Of a stretch of DNA of 52,168 nt, positions 33,056-41,503 are shown piece after piece. Each line of letters begins with the position of its first letter. Position 1 is the first letter of the stretch. A program made the translations under genes and the position numbers. This DNA comes from Mycobacterium paraffinicum (lineage in GTDB: Bacteria; Actinomycetota; Actinomycetes; Mycobacteriales; Mycobacteriaceae): positions 1-52,168 of the forward strand of contig NZ_MPNT01000038.1 of NCBI RefSeq assembly GCF_001907675.1, written 5' to 3'. Below the pieces are notes generated by a model. It searched no databases. It was not told where the DNA came from and was given only the letters and a program-made list of their open reading frames with translations.

Positions 33056-34246
33056 TCATGGCGTGTCAACGGTTTTATATTCACGAGTTTCCGGCCGGGC
33101 TATGTTCGGCACGCCGGCGACTTCCCAGTCTTTGACCGTTGCGACAGGCCCGAACACATCGGCGGGCACATCAGGCGACAGAGGTTGGCCGGTTAGCACG
33201 CGGCGCGGCCAGTCCCGGTTGGCCAGCGCGGGTTTGGCCAGGGCGACGACATCGGCGGTGCCGGAGTCGATGATCGTGGCGGCGTCGCGGGGGTCATCGA
33301 GGTGGCCGTTGGCAATGATCGATAGGCCGCTGTACTGCTTGGCAAGCTCAGCCAGCGTCCTGGCAGTGTTATCGAAAGCTGGTGCCAGGGACCGGTATTC
33401 GGTGGTGTGGATGTAGTCGATGCCGGTGTCGGCCAGCGCGGTGAATATCGTGGCCGCGTCCTCCTCTCCGCCGGCCCACCGATGATGGTTGTCCGAAACC
33501 TTTCCCTGGGAGATGCGGATACCCACAGCCATGTCCGCCCCGACCGCAGCTACGACATCGGCGCAGACCTCGGTGGCCAAGCGAATTCGGTTGGTGACGC
33601 TACCCCCGTAGGCATCAGTGCGCGTATTCATGTAGTCGGTGAGGAATTCGTCGAGCAAATATCCGTTGGCGCCATGAATCTCCACACCGTCGAATCCCGC
33701 GTCGCGTGCCAACCGGGCCGCGTTGACAAACGCGGCGCGGACCTGGCCGATCTGCTCAGTGGTCATCTCTTCGGGAATCCGGAAGCCGCCCGATCCGCGG
33801 TACATGGACAGCTGCTCGCCTTTGGGGCGCACTGCCGAGGGACCCCAGGTTGTGGTGGTGTAAGAGTTGCCTTGGGACTGGCTTCCGGCATGCATCAATT
33901 GGGCGAAGAACCTCGCACCGGACGCATGGACGCCCTCGACGACCCGTTTCCACGCCGCGGCCTGAGCGGGATTCGTGATGCCGGGCTGGAAAAAGTAGCC
34001 CTGGCTGGTCTGGTCATCGATATAAAGACCTTCGGTGATCAACAGCCCAAAGCCACCGTCAGCGAAAACCCGGTAATAGGCGCCGATCCGATCGGTGGGA
34101 ACACCTTCGGCTGTTGCGCTTACCCTGGTCATCGGCGCCAGGGCGATGCGGTTGGTCAGGTCGACTTCCCCGATGGTTGTGGACTCGAAAAGGGATTCGT
34201 AGCGTGCACTTTGCTGGTCGGGCATGGACTTACTCATCTTGGGCAT
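33056..34246 (-). CDS. Old Yellow Enzyme family NADH:flavin oxidoreductase
   Basis: The product has 396 residues and is an FMN-binding TIM barrel. The ligands expected for the family are visible: NRIALAPMTR near the N-terminus, AQLMHAGSQS at about 115-124, HGANGYLLDEF at 191-201 (the substrate-binding His191/Asn194 pair) and NTRTDAYGGSVTNR. By family, it reduces activated C=C bonds or nitro compounds with NAD(P)H. It lies 76 bases upstream of the redoxin gene on the same strand. Of three closely spaced ATGs I kept the first. The gene has somewhat more A/T-rich codons than its neighbours, in keeping with transfer. Confidence 0.9.
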   Translation of the reverse strand: MPKMSKSMPDQQSARYESLFESTTIGEVDLTNRIALAPMTRVSATAEGVPTDRIGAYYRVFADGGFGLLITEGLYIDDQTSQGYFFQPGITNPAQAAAWKRVVEGVHASGARFFAQLMHAGSQSQGNSYTTTTWGPSAVRPKGEQLSMYRGSGGFRIPEEMTTEQIGQVRAAFVNAARLARDAGFDGVEIHGANGYLLDEFLTDYMNTRTDAYGGSVTNRIRLATEVCADVVAAVGADMAVGIRISQGKVSDNHHRWAGGEEDAATIFTALADTGIDYIHTTEYRSLAPAFDNTARTLAELAKQYSGLSIIANGHLDDPRDAATIIDSGTADVVALAKPALANRDWPRRVLTGQPLSPDVPADVFGPVATVKDWEVAGVPNIARPETREYKTVDTP

Positions 34247-34302
34247 CGAATCACGGTGGGGTCAAATAGAATTGGGGAGCATCGGATTTTCTCGACCTTG
34301 AC

Positions 34303-34788
34303 TCACCGAGCTTCGGGGTGCTCGGTCACATATCGGATGAAGCCGATCACGTCGTCGGCCACCAGTCGTCCGATGGCCCCGCTCGAGTACACGGCGAGGC
34401 ACACCCGCCCGTCGGGCGTCAGGATGAAGCCGGTCGATTGCAGATAGTGCGGATCGTCGTTGACGTAGGCACCGAGCGCCGCGGCGACCTTGTCGGCGTC
34501 GACGCTGTGGCCGACCGGAAACCGCAGTCTGCGCTTGGCGACGAGCGCGGCGGATGTGTCCTCGTCATCGACAGAAAAGGCGACCACTTTCGCGTTGACC
34601 TCGCTCAGCGCGTCGAGCGCGCGCGAGAACGCGGCGAGCTGCGCGTTGCAATAGGGGCACCAGGACCCGCGGTAGATCAAGATGACGCCGTAGGAGCCGG
34701 TGAGGTCATCCGGCAGCGAGATCATGCCGCCACCGACGGCGGGAATGTCGAGAGGCGGGAAAAGCTGGCCGTGGCTGAGTCGAGGCAT
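34303..34788 (-). CDS. Peroxiredoxin with CxxC (AhpC/TSA family)
   Basis: The product has 161 residues. IYRGSWCPYCNAQLAAF carries Cys44 and Cys47 in a CPYC arrangement, and GFILTPDGRV is the second half of the thioredoxin fold. This subgroup is typically annotated as peroxiredoxin-like or thioredoxin reductase-like. The ATG at 34788 has AAGGACG upstream; an earlier ATG at 34812 has no ribosome site. Its promoter region carries the near-identical element found also at the TetR/hydrolase promoter, which suggests control by the TetR protein next door. Confidence 0.88.
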   Translation of the reverse strand: MPRLSHGQLFPPLDIPAVGGGMISLPDDLTGSYGVILIYRGSWCPYCNAQLAAFSRALDALSEVNAKVVAFSVDDEDTSAALVAKRRLRFPVGHSVDADKVAAALGAYVNDDPHYLQSTGFILTPDGRVCLAVYSSGAIGRLVADDVIGFIRYVTEHPEAR

Positions 34789-34814
34789 CGGCGTCCTTGA
34801 TCGGTGATTCATTG

Positions 34815-34863
34815 ACTAGTCGCCATCATCCTGGGACAAAACTGGACTGACAATTACAATTGG
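34815..34863 (-). promoter_or_regulatory. Shared operator/promoter, copy A (peroxiredoxin)
   Basis: On the minus strand, TTGTCA (34848-34853), a 17-base spacer and GATGAT (34825-34830) form a promoter for the peroxiredoxin gene. About 49 bases here match copy B (35706-35755) with roughly five differences, including an unbroken 21-base core that contains CTGGACTGACAATT. Conservation of the whole spacer points to a bound regulator, most likely the adjacent TetR. Confidence 0.7.
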
Positions 34864-35058
34864 CCGCGTCATTGCCGTCCAAGAACCGCTGCCGCGCTAC
34901 GTCCACTTGCGAAAGACCGCGGTTAGGGACATACGTTGAGGCAGAACATCTTCGAGAACCCGTTGTCGCGGATATGCCGGGGCGATTCGACGAGCGCTCA
35001 ACGCAGGCAAGACAAGGCGCGGAGTCGCCGAATTGCGAACGACATCGGCGCGATGGCC
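34864..35058. other. 195-base gap between peroxiredoxin promoter and TetR stop
   Basis: No gene was recognised. Short open frames on both strands exist (for example 34826-35074, minus), but none has a recognisable motif, ribosome site or codon bias. The base composition is less G+C-rich than the flanks. It may be degenerate sequence. Confidence 0.4.
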
Positions 35059-35691
35059 TCAGTTCGTGCTGCACCGGTATCCGGCGACGTGCCCCAGGGC
35101 CATGCCGAGGGCGAGTTCGAGGGGACGGGCGCTACGCGTGGTCTGGGCCATGAGCAGCCCGCCTTGCAGCGCACTCATCATGGTTAACGCGAGATCGTCC
35201 ACGTCGGCCTCTTCGGCGAGTTCGCCATTGTCGCGCATCACCGCGAAACCCGCGGACAGATAAGACTGCCATTCGGCGAAGGATCGTGCGAGCTCATGTC
35301 GGGCCGCCTCCGATCGGTCGGCGAGCTCGCTCACCAGCGAGCCGAGTGGACAGCCGCCGATGCCATTGGTCTCGCGGACCATGCTCACGAGATGATCACA
35401 CCAGCGCTGCAGGCCATCCCACGAGGACAGCTCGCTCAGCAACGGTTCCTGGGCCTCGATGACGCGGCCCAACTGGGTCTTGATCACTTCGCCGATAAGC
35501 GCGTCTTTGTTGTCGAAATAGTGGTACAGCTGCGACCGGCTGGTGCCGGTAGCCGTCATGACCGCGTCCAGACTCGTCCCCGCCACGCCGTGCTCCCGGA
35601 CGAGGGATGCCGCACCGTCCACGATGCGAGCCTTGGTCGCCGCGCCGCGCACAGTCAGCCGCGCGCTAGGACGACCCGCCTTCGACGCCAC
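35059..35691 (-). CDS. TetR-family regulator of the redox island
   Basis: The product has 210 residues. Residues 17-63 form the DNA-binding domain, with LDAVMTATGTSRSQLYHYF as the helix-turn-helix. The C-terminal part has the LmrA/YxaF-like TetR_C pattern (GGCPLGSLVSELAD, then a long helical core). The start is GTG at 35691, six bases after TAATGT, so the message is likely leaderless. It sits between two copies of an almost identical promoter element, one before its divergent hydrolase neighbour and one before the peroxiredoxin. I infer that it represses both and itself. Confidence 0.9.
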   Translation of the reverse strand: MASKAGRPSARLTVRGAATKARIVDGAASLVREHGVAGTSLDAVMTATGTSRSQLYHYFDNKDALIGEVIKTQLGRVIEAQEPLLSELSSWDGLQRWCDHLVSMVRETNGIGGCPLGSLVSELADRSEAARHELARSFAEWQSYLSAGFAVMRDNGELAEEADVDDLALTMMSALQGGLLMAQTTRSARPLELALGMALGHVAGYRCSTN

Positions 35692-35697
35692 GGCCGC

Positions 35698-35703
35698 ACA
35701 TTA
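35698..35703 (-). promoter_or_regulatory. Leaderless -10 element of the TetR gene
   Basis: TAATGT on the minus strand (within GGATAATGTG) precedes the GTG at 35691 by six bases. It lies immediately beside shared operator copy B. Confidence 0.5.
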
Positions 35704-35705
35704 TC

Positions 35706-35755
35706 CGAATTGGAATTGTCAGTCCAGTTTTGTCTCAGCATGATGGCGAGTAGTC
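35706..35755 (+). promoter_or_regulatory. Shared operator/promoter, copy B (hydrolase, TetR)
   Basis: TTGTCA (35716-35721), a 17-base spacer and CATGAT (35739-35744) drive the plus-strand hydrolase gene. The region is the inverted twin of copy A at 34815-34863 and lies in the TetR/hydrolase divergent region, where a bound TetR could control both directions. Confidence 0.7.
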
Positions 35756-35854
35756 AGCGCACCGCCGTGAAGGATGCCGCGCCGCTATCTAGCTGTGGCA
35801 CAGGCCATTACGGGACGTTTGAGGGTGCATAACGCCCGTGAGAAAGGAGCCATG

Positions 35855-36586
35855 ATGGGTCGCGAATCAGCGAAACCCGCAATCGTGCTGGTCCACGGGG
35901 CCTTCGAAGATGGGTCGATCTGGAATCGCGTGATCCAGCGGCTTCAGCACGAGGGCTATCCGGTCGTCGCCTTCGCCAACCCGCTGCAGGGGGTGGCGGT
36001 CGATGCCGCCCACCTGCGCAGCATGACCGAAAGAATCGACCGGCCGATGATCCTGGTGGCCCATTCCTACGGCGGAGCCGTCATTACGCAGGCCGGCGCG
36101 GACGACCCCATGGTGAAGGGCCTGGTATACGCGGCCGCGGTGATGCCGGCGGCCGGCGAGTCGGCAAGCCAGTTGCTCAGCCGGTACCCGGGCAGTTCTT
36201 TCCTGACGTCAGTCGAGCAAGTCGATTACAGGCTGCCCGGCGGAACAAGCGGCTCGTATCTGCTCTATCAGCCCGACAAGTTCCACAGCCAGGTCGCGGC
36301 CGACGTGCCCGCGAGCGAGGCCGCCTTGATGGTCGCCACGCAGCGCCCGATGAACGTGGCGGCGCTGAACGAGACAGTGACGGCCGCCGCCTGGACGAGT
36401 AAGCCAAGCTGGCAGATCAGGACCCTGCAAGATCTCGCACTTCCGGTCGCCGAACAGAAATTCGAAGCCGACCGTGCCCATTCCCACGTTACTGAGGTGA
36501 ACTCGTCGCACGCGGTCACCGTCTCTAGCCCGGACGTCGTGGTCGACGTCATCGCACAGGCCGCCGCGGGCCCAGCCGCGCTGTGA
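35855..36586 (+). CDS. Alpha/beta-fold hydrolase
   Basis: The product has 243 residues. The oxyanion HGA is near residue 14, the nucleophile elbow AHSYGGA has Ser71, and the catalytic His is 219 in SSHAVTVS. The acid is probably Asp193, which is less certain. The family includes small esterases close to EstC; the substrate is unknown. GAAAGGAG lies five bases before the ATG at 35855; the ATG at 35852 is too close to it. It is transcribed divergently from the TetR gene from a promoter it shares with the peroxiredoxin. Confidence 0.88.
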   Translation: MGRESAKPAIVLVHGAFEDGSIWNRVIQRLQHEGYPVVAFANPLQGVAVDAAHLRSMTERIDRPMILVAHSYGGAVITQAGADDPMVKGLVYAAAVMPAAGESASQLLSRYPGSSFLTSVEQVDYRLPGGTSGSYLLYQPDKFHSQVAADVPASEAALMVATQRPMNVAALNETVTAAAWTSKPSWQIRTLQDLALPVAEQKFEADRAHSHVTEVNSSHAVTVSSPDVVVDVIAQAAAGPAAL

Positions 36587-36744
36587 CTGGGGTCTATCGG
36601 GTGGCGGTGCCGGCGCCACAACGTGCCTCGGGCCAGCGACGTCGACGACGGTGCGGCAGCTGTCTGGCGTTCCGTCTGCCGCAAGGAGTCGAATCAGCGT
36701 GATGACGGCAGCCATATCTGAGTTGGACAGGGGAGACCAGTGAC

Positions 36745-37206
36745 ATGAGCAAACCCGCAGACCATCTCACATTCCTTGAGCGAGTGGTACTTTCACGCAT
36801 CGTGAGGGTGCACACCTTCGGCTATCGAAAGACGCGCGGCCTGATCGGACACCATGTTCCCGGCATGCCCGCCAGTCTGCTCCTGCACACAGTGGGTGCC
36901 ACGACGGGCATCGCTCGGACCGCGGCCCTTACTTACGCGCGCGACGGTGGCGACTTTCTCGTCGTGGCTTCCTGGGCTGGTGCGCCGGTCGCTCCCGGCT
37001 GGTATCACAACCTGCAAAGGAGGCCGGCCGCGCACATCAATGTCGGAAGACAACGAATCCCGGTGATAGCTCGGGCAGTACTTCCTGGAGAGCCCGACTA
37101 CGGCCGGTTGTGGCGAATTGTCAACGATAACAATGCAAACAACTACGATGCCTACCAGCAACGCACGTCGCGGCCAATTCCGATTGTGCGGTTGACTCCG
37201 GCGTGA
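36745..37206 (+). CDS. Deazaflavin (F420)-dependent nitroreductase family protein, Ddn type
   Basis: The product has 153 residues. Family blocks: LLLHTVGATTGIARTAAL, FLVVASWAGAPVAPGWYHNLQ and PDYGRLWRIVNDNN. Ddn-type proteins bind reduced F420 and reduce quinones or nitro compounds at the membrane. GGGGAGACC precedes the ATG. It closes the redox island and is convergent with the FAD-linked oxidase. Its C-terminal 45 residues resemble a gene remnant at 46556-46721. Confidence 0.88.
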   Translation: MSKPADHLTFLERVVLSRIVRVHTFGYRKTRGLIGHHVPGMPASLLLHTVGATTGIARTAALTYARDGGDFLVVASWAGAPVAPGWYHNLQRRPAAHINVGRQRIPVIARAVLPGEPDYGRLWRIVNDNNANNYDAYQQRTSRPIPIVRLTPA

Positions 37207-37272
37207 ACGGCTTGGGAGCCGACCAGCCTGGCGCCGATCGCTACGGAGCTCGTGCAGTCCGCGGCCTCAGTT

Positions 37273-37296
37273 TCGAGCGTCAGCTCGGGCGCTCGA
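37273..37296. terminator. Hairpin between Ddn-type gene and FAD-linked oxidase
   Basis: TCGAGCG (37273-37279) and CGCTCGA (37290-37296) form a perfect seven-pair stem in the convergent gap 37207-37305. It is a candidate bidirectional terminator. Confidence 0.4.
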
Positions 37297-37305
37297 GTGA
37301 AAGCG

Positions 37306-38673
37306 TCAGATGCCCGCCCCCGGGTTGAGGATGCCCTTCGGGTCCAGGGCCTGCTTGATGCGCCGGTTGAGGTCCATCACCTCGGGCCCGAGGTAGCCGG
37401 CCAGCCACGGCCGCTTCAGCCGGCCGACGCCGTGCTCACCGGTGATCGTGCCGCCGAGCCCGACGGCGAGGTCCATGATCTCGCCGAAGGCGAGATTGGC
37501 CCGCTCGGTCATCGCGGCATCCGCGGGGTCGTACACGATCAGCGGGTGGGTGTTGCCGTCACCGGCGTGGGCGATGACCGAGATGGTCAGGTCGCGTTCG
37601 GCCGCGATGTCCGCGATGCCGGTGACCAACCGGCCCAGCGCCGGCAGGGGCACCCCGACGTCCTCGAGCAGCAGCGACCCCTTGGCCTCCACGGCGGGAA
37701 TGCAGAACCGGCGGGCGGCGACGAACGCCTCGCCCTCGTCGGGGTCGTCGGTCGAAAAGACTTCCGTCGCACCGCTTTCCGCGAATACGGCGGCTATCAC
37801 CGCGGCGTCCTCGCTGCCCGCGCGCCCCCGTTCGTCGGAGCCGGCCACCAGCATGGCGGCCGCGCCGCGATCCAGGTCCATGCGCAGGGTGTCCTCGACG
37901 GCGTTGATCGCCACCGAATCCATGAACTCCAGCATCGAGGGGCGCAGCCGGGCGGTGACGCCGAGAACCGCCTCGACGGCCGCCTCGATCGTCGGGAAGG
38001 AGGCCACCACGATGCTGGACGCGTTCTGCTTGGGCACCAGCCGCAGCGTGACCTCGGTGACGACACCCAGGGTGCCCTCGCTTCCGACGAAGAGCTTCGT
38101 CAGCGAAAGCCCGGCCACGTCCTTGAGCCGGGGGCCACCGAGCCGGACCGCAGTCCCGTCGGCCAGCACCACCTGCATGCCCAGCACATAGTCGGTGGTG
38201 ACCCCGTACTTGACGCAGCACAGCCCGCCGGCATTCGTGGCGATGTTGCCGCCGATGCTGCAGATCTCGAACGACGACGGATCGGGCGGATACCACAGGC
38301 CGTGCTCGGCGACGGCCTTCTTGACCTCGGCGTTGAACAATCCCGGCTGACAGACCGCGGTGCGGGTCACCGGGTCGACGGTGATGTCACGCATCTTCTC
38401 CGTCGACAGGACGATGCCGTTGTCCAGCGCCGTCGCGCCGCCGGACAGCCCGCTGCCGGCCCCCCGGGTCACCACCGGCACGCCATGCGCACAGGCCCAG
38501 CGCAACACGGCCTGCACGTCCTCGGTGCGGCGCGGGCGGACCACGGCCAACGGTTTGCCGGCCGACGGGTCGAGGGCGCGGTCCTGGCGATAGCCCTCCG
38601 TGACGGTCGGGTCGGTGACGACCATGCCGTCGGGCAGGCCGGCAATCAGCTCGGCCAGCGGGTCTGCGGTCAC
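37306..38673 (-). CDS. FAD-linked oxidase, GlcD/D-lactate dehydrogenase type (Rv1257c)
   Basis: The product has 455 residues, as in M. tuberculosis. The FAD-binding PCMH domain is shown by VVTRGAGSGLSGGATAL at about 67-83 and by SIGGNIATNAGGLCCVKYG. The C-terminal cap has VIAHAGDGNTHPLIVYD and ITGEHGVGRLKRPWL, with the His ligands of this oxidase class. By family, it oxidises a 2-hydroxyacid such as glycolate or D-lactate. The start is GTG at 38673. It is divergent from the SHOCT gene. The Tap efflux gene that follows in M. tuberculosis (Rv1258c) is not here. Confidence 0.92.
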   Translation of the reverse strand: MTADPLAELIAGLPDGMVVTDPTVTEGYRQDRALDPSAGKPLAVVRPRRTEDVQAVLRWACAHGVPVVTRGAGSGLSGGATALDNGIVLSTEKMRDITVDPVTRTAVCQPGLFNAEVKKAVAEHGLWYPPDPSSFEICSIGGNIATNAGGLCCVKYGVTTDYVLGMQVVLADGTAVRLGGPRLKDVAGLSLTKLFVGSEGTLGVVTEVTLRLVPKQNASSIVVASFPTIEAAVEAVLGVTARLRPSMLEFMDSVAINAVEDTLRMDLDRGAAAMLVAGSDERGRAGSEDAAVIAAVFAESGATEVFSTDDPDEGEAFVAARRFCIPAVEAKGSLLLEDVGVPLPALGRLVTGIADIAAERDLTISVIAHAGDGNTHPLIVYDPADAAMTERANLAFGEIMDLAVGLGGTITGEHGVGRLKRPWLAGYLGPEVMDLNRRIKQALDPKGILNPGAGI

Positions 38674-38750
38674 GAGGCGCTCACGGGACCGATCTTAAAG
38701 GCCCGTCGGCGCTGTACAGTTGAGCGATTCTGGCGAAAGGCGGGTCAGGA

Positions 38751-39347
38751 GTGTTTGGACGGCGAGATCTCAGCAAAGTCGGTATCCGCGCGTATGCCGA
38801 CGTCCTGGCCGCGGAGCAGTCGGCGCTGTCGGTCACCATCGGCAACCCGAACCTCGTCGACAACACCGAGGTTCGCTGGAAGCTGCACGTGCGCGTCACG
38901 CCAGACGGTGAACCGCCGTTCGAGGCCGGCGTCACCGCGCTGTTGCCCCAGCTGACCCGCCCCCACCCGGGCATGCGGCTGCCCGTGCTCTATGACCCGA
39001 AGGACCACAGCCGCATTCAAGTCGACCACCGGCCGGCCGCCACCGCCGACGCGGCCATCGATGCCGTGACCGCGGCCCGCCCCGACCTCGCGGGCGCTCA
39101 GGTGATGGGCATGCCGATGACCGATGTCATCCGGCGAGCCATCGCCGACCCCAACGCCTTCCGGGAAGAGATGATGCGGCGCGGGGCCGAGATGCAGCAG
39201 CAGGCGCTCGGCGCGATGCAGGCGGCACAGACCCAACAGGGCGCGGATCCCATCGAACGGCTCGAGCGGCTGGCCGCGCTGAAGGACCGCGGTCTGCTCA
39301 CGGACGACGAGTTCGAGCAGCAGAAGCGCAAGATCCTCGGCGAGTGA
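38751..39347 (+). CDS. SHOCT-domain protein of unknown function
   Basis: The product has 198 residues. Residues 1-80 look like a beta-rich domain (SVTIGNPNLVDNTEVRWKLHVRV; MRLPVLYDPKDHSRIQVDH). A helical Met/Gln-rich middle (about 120-160) leads to a C-terminal SHOCT motif (DPIERLERLAALKDRGLLTDDEFEQQKRKIL). SHOCT helices often target proteins to membranes or oligomers. The start is GTG at 38751, with AAAGG about ten bases upstream. TACAGT near 38714 could be its -10. Confidence 0.85.
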   Translation: MFGRRDLSKVGIRAYADVLAAEQSALSVTIGNPNLVDNTEVRWKLHVRVTPDGEPPFEAGVTALLPQLTRPHPGMRLPVLYDPKDHSRIQVDHRPAATADAAIDAVTAARPDLAGAQVMGMPMTDVIRRAIADPNAFREEMMRRGAEMQQQALGAMQAAQTQQGADPIERLERLAALKDRGLLTDDEFEQQKRKILGE

Positions 39348-39405
39348 ATCAAAGCGAGTGCCGGCTCCCGGGGGAGAATGTAGCCGTTGATCCGCGGCCC
39401 GACCA

Positions 39406-39417
39406 CCGAATATTCGG
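39406..39417. promoter_or_regulatory. Perfect 12-bp palindrome upstream of udgB
   Basis: CCGAATATTCGG is self-complementary over 12 bases, about 45 bases before the udgB start. It does not match the mycobacterial SOS box. It is a possible operator for a repair gene. Confidence 0.35.
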
Positions 39418-39459
39418 GGCGTTCTGCCGTCGCCCGCCGGCTGTCTGCAGGATGGTCAT

Positions 39460-40272
39460 GTGCTCGTCCACCCTCGTACCGGCCAGGCGTTCGATTCTCC
39501 AGTGGTTCCCGGCACCGGTTGGCCGGGGGATCCGGCGACCCCGCGGACACCGGTGGCCGCCGACGCCGCGCAGGTCGCCGCGTTGGCTCCTCGGGCCGCG
39601 TCGATCCCCGAACTCGACGCCTTGATCAGCGTCTGCCGCGCGTGCCCGCGGCTGGTCGACTGGCGCGAGGATGTCGCCGCGCTGAAGCGCCGCGCCTTCG
39701 CCGACCAGCCGTATTGGGGCCGGCCGGTGCCGGGCTGGGGCTCGGAACGCCCGCGGCTGCTGATCGTCGGGTTGGCGCCGGCCGCGCACGGGGCCAACCG
39801 GACCGGGCGCATGTTCACCGGGGACCGGTCCGGCGATCAGCTGTACGCGGCACTGCACCGGGCCGGGCTGGTGAACCAACCGACCAGCGTCGATGCCGCG
39901 GACGGGTTGCGGGCCAACGCGGTTCGGATCTCCGCGCCGGTGCGGTGCGCTCCGCCGGCGAACGCTCCGACGCCGGCGGAACGCGACACCTGCTGGCCGT
40001 GGCTGGAAGCCGAATGGCGGCTGGTGTCCGAGCACGTGCGCGTGATCGTGGCTTTGGGCGGATTCGCCTGGCAGATCGCGCTGCGGCTGCCGGGCGCGTC
40101 CGCGATGCGCAAGCCGCGATTCGGCCACGGGGTCGTTGCGCAATTCGCGCCCGGTGTGCGGCTACTCGGCTGTTACCACCCGAGCCAGCAAAACATGTTT
40201 ACCGGTAGGTTGACACCAGCAATGCTCGACGACGTTTTCCGGGACGCGAAAAGGCTGGCAGGGATTAAGTGA
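39460..40272 (+). CDS. udgB: Family 5 uracil-DNA glycosylase UdgB
   Basis: The product has 270 residues. Cys59, Cys62, Cys163 and Cys178 are the iron-sulfur ligands of family 4/5 UDGs. Motif 1 is [19 protein letters not shown] (about 104-122) and motif 2 is [13 protein letters not shown] (about 238-250), as in UdgB. It removes uracil, hypoxanthine and related bases from DNA. GTG at 39460 is the only usable start; an in-frame stop lies upstream at about 39388. The stop overlaps the FAD monooxygenase start by GTGA. Confidence 0.93.
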   Translation: MLVHPRTGQAFDSPVVPGTGWPGDPATPRTPVAADAAQVAALAPRAASIPELDALISVCRACPRLVDWREDVAALKRRAFADQPYWGRPVPGWGSERPRLLIVGLAPAAHGANRTGRMFTGDRSGDQLYAALHRAGLVNQPTSVDAADGLRANAVRISAPVRCAPPANAPTPAERDTCWPWLEAEWRLVSEHVRVIVALGGFAWQIALRLPGASAMRKPRFGHGVVAQFAPGVRLLGCYHPSQQNMFTGRLTPAMLDDVFRDAKRLAGIK

Positions 40273-41387
40273 CTGACGTTCTGATTTCCGGCGCCAGTGT
40301 GGCCGGTGCAACGGCGGCTTATTGGCTTGGACGGCACGGCTATTCGGTCACCGTGGTGGAGCGCCACCCCGGGCCGCGGCCGGGCGGCCAGGCGATCGAC
40401 GTGCGTGGGCCGGCGCTGGGAGTGCTGGAACGCATGGGGCTGCTGGCCGCGGCGCAGAAGCGCAAGACGCAAATTCGCGGCGCTTCGGTCGTCGACCGCG
40501 ACGGCAACGAGCTGTCCCGAGACACCGAGGCGACACCGACCGGCGGACCCATCGACAGCCCCGACATCGAGCTGCTGCGTGACGACCTCGTCGAATTGCT
40601 CTACGGCGCAAGCCAATGGACGACCGAATACGTCTTCGACGACACCATCACCGGCCTCGAGGACGACGGCGCCGCCGTCAACGTGACCTTCGAACGCGCG
40701 CCCGCGCGCAGCTTCGACTTGGTCATCGGGGCCGACGGATTACACTCCAACGTGCGGCGGCTGGTGTTCGGCCCCGAGGAGCAATTCATTGAGCGGCTGG
40801 GCACCCACGCGGCGATCTTCACCGTGCCCAATTTCCTGGACCTCGACTATTGGCAGACCTGGCACTACGGGGACTCCACGATGGCCGGGGTCTACAGCGC
40901 CCGCAACAACGCCGAGGCCCGGGCCATGCTCGGTTTCATGGAAACCGATCTGCGGATCGACTACCGGGACACCGAGGCGCAGTTCGCCGAGCTGGAACGG
41001 CGGATGGCAGACGACGGCTGGGTGCGTCCCCAGTTACTCGAATACATGCGCAGCGCACCTGACTTCTACTTCGACGAGATGTCGCAGATCAAGATGGACC
41101 GCTGGTCGAAGGGCAAGGTCGCGCTGGTCGGCGACGCCGGGTACTGCTGCTCGCCGCTCTCGGGTCAGGGCACCAGTGTCGCGCTGCTGGGCGCCTACAT
41201 CCTGGCCGGCGAGCTCGCCGCTGCCGGTGACGACTACGAACTCGGCTTCGCCAACTACCACAAAGAGTTCAACGACTACGTCAAGCGCAACCAATGGCTG
41301 GTCGTCGACAACATCCCGGGTGGGGCGCCCATCCCGCAGGAGGTCTTCGACCGCATCGTCAGCTCGATCACCCTCAAGGACTACTGA
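40269..41387 (+). CDS. FAD-dependent monooxygenase (Rv1260 type)
   Basis: The product has 372 residues, matching M. tuberculosis Rv1260. The FAD-binding N-terminus reads [27 protein letters not shown]. The middle [15 protein letters not shown] is the DG motif, and [18 protein letters not shown] is the GD motif. This is the PHBH-type aromatic/polyketide hydroxylase class; the substrate is unknown. It is translationally coupled to udgB, although there is no clear functional link. A large inverted repeat follows it. Confidence 0.92.
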   Translation: MTDVLISGASVAGATAAYWLGRHGYSVTVVERHPGPRPGGQAIDVRGPALGVLERMGLLAAAQKRKTQIRGASVVDRDGNELSRDTEATPTGGPIDSPDIELLRDDLVELLYGASQWTTEYVFDDTITGLEDDGAAVNVTFERAPARSFDLVIGADGLHSNVRRLVFGPEEQFIERLGTHAAIFTVPNFLDLDYWQTWHYGDSTMAGVYSARNNAEARAMLGFMETDLRIDYRDTEAQFAELERRMADDGWVRPQLLEYMRSAPDFYFDEMSQIKMDRWSKGKVALVGDAGYCCSPLSGQGTSVALLGAYILAGELAAAGDDYELGFANYHKEFNDYVKRNQWLVVDNIPGGAPIPQEVFDRIVSSITLKDY

Positions 41388-41399
41388 GAGTCCTTCGGC

Positions 41400-41457
41400 C
41401 GAGCAGACGCAAAATCACCCGACACGCCGGGCGGGCGTGCGATTTTGTGTCTGCTCG
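41400..41457. terminator. Large hairpin after the FAD monooxygenase
   Basis: Arms of 17 bases (41400-41416, CGAGCAGACGCAAAATC, and 41441-41457) pair with one mismatch. The loop contains a further CACGCC/GGCGTG stem. I have the impression that sequences of this kind recur in mycobacterial genomes. It begins 13 bases after the stop and precedes the next plus-strand gene, so a terminator or processing signal is likely. Confidence 0.55.
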
Positions 41458-41503
41458 CGACTAGGCGGGGAACGTTCGAGGGGCCGAAGGCGTTGACGGC
41501 AAC

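Noticed and set aside
34826..35153. Small frames on both strands in the peroxiredoxin/TetR gap
   Set aside because: None has a start signal, motif or coding bias. One would run through the shared operator.
38674..39459. Search for the Tap efflux gene (Rv1258c) between the FAD-linked oxidase and udgB
   Set aside because: The space holds only the SHOCT gene. No membrane-transporter sequence is present on either strand.
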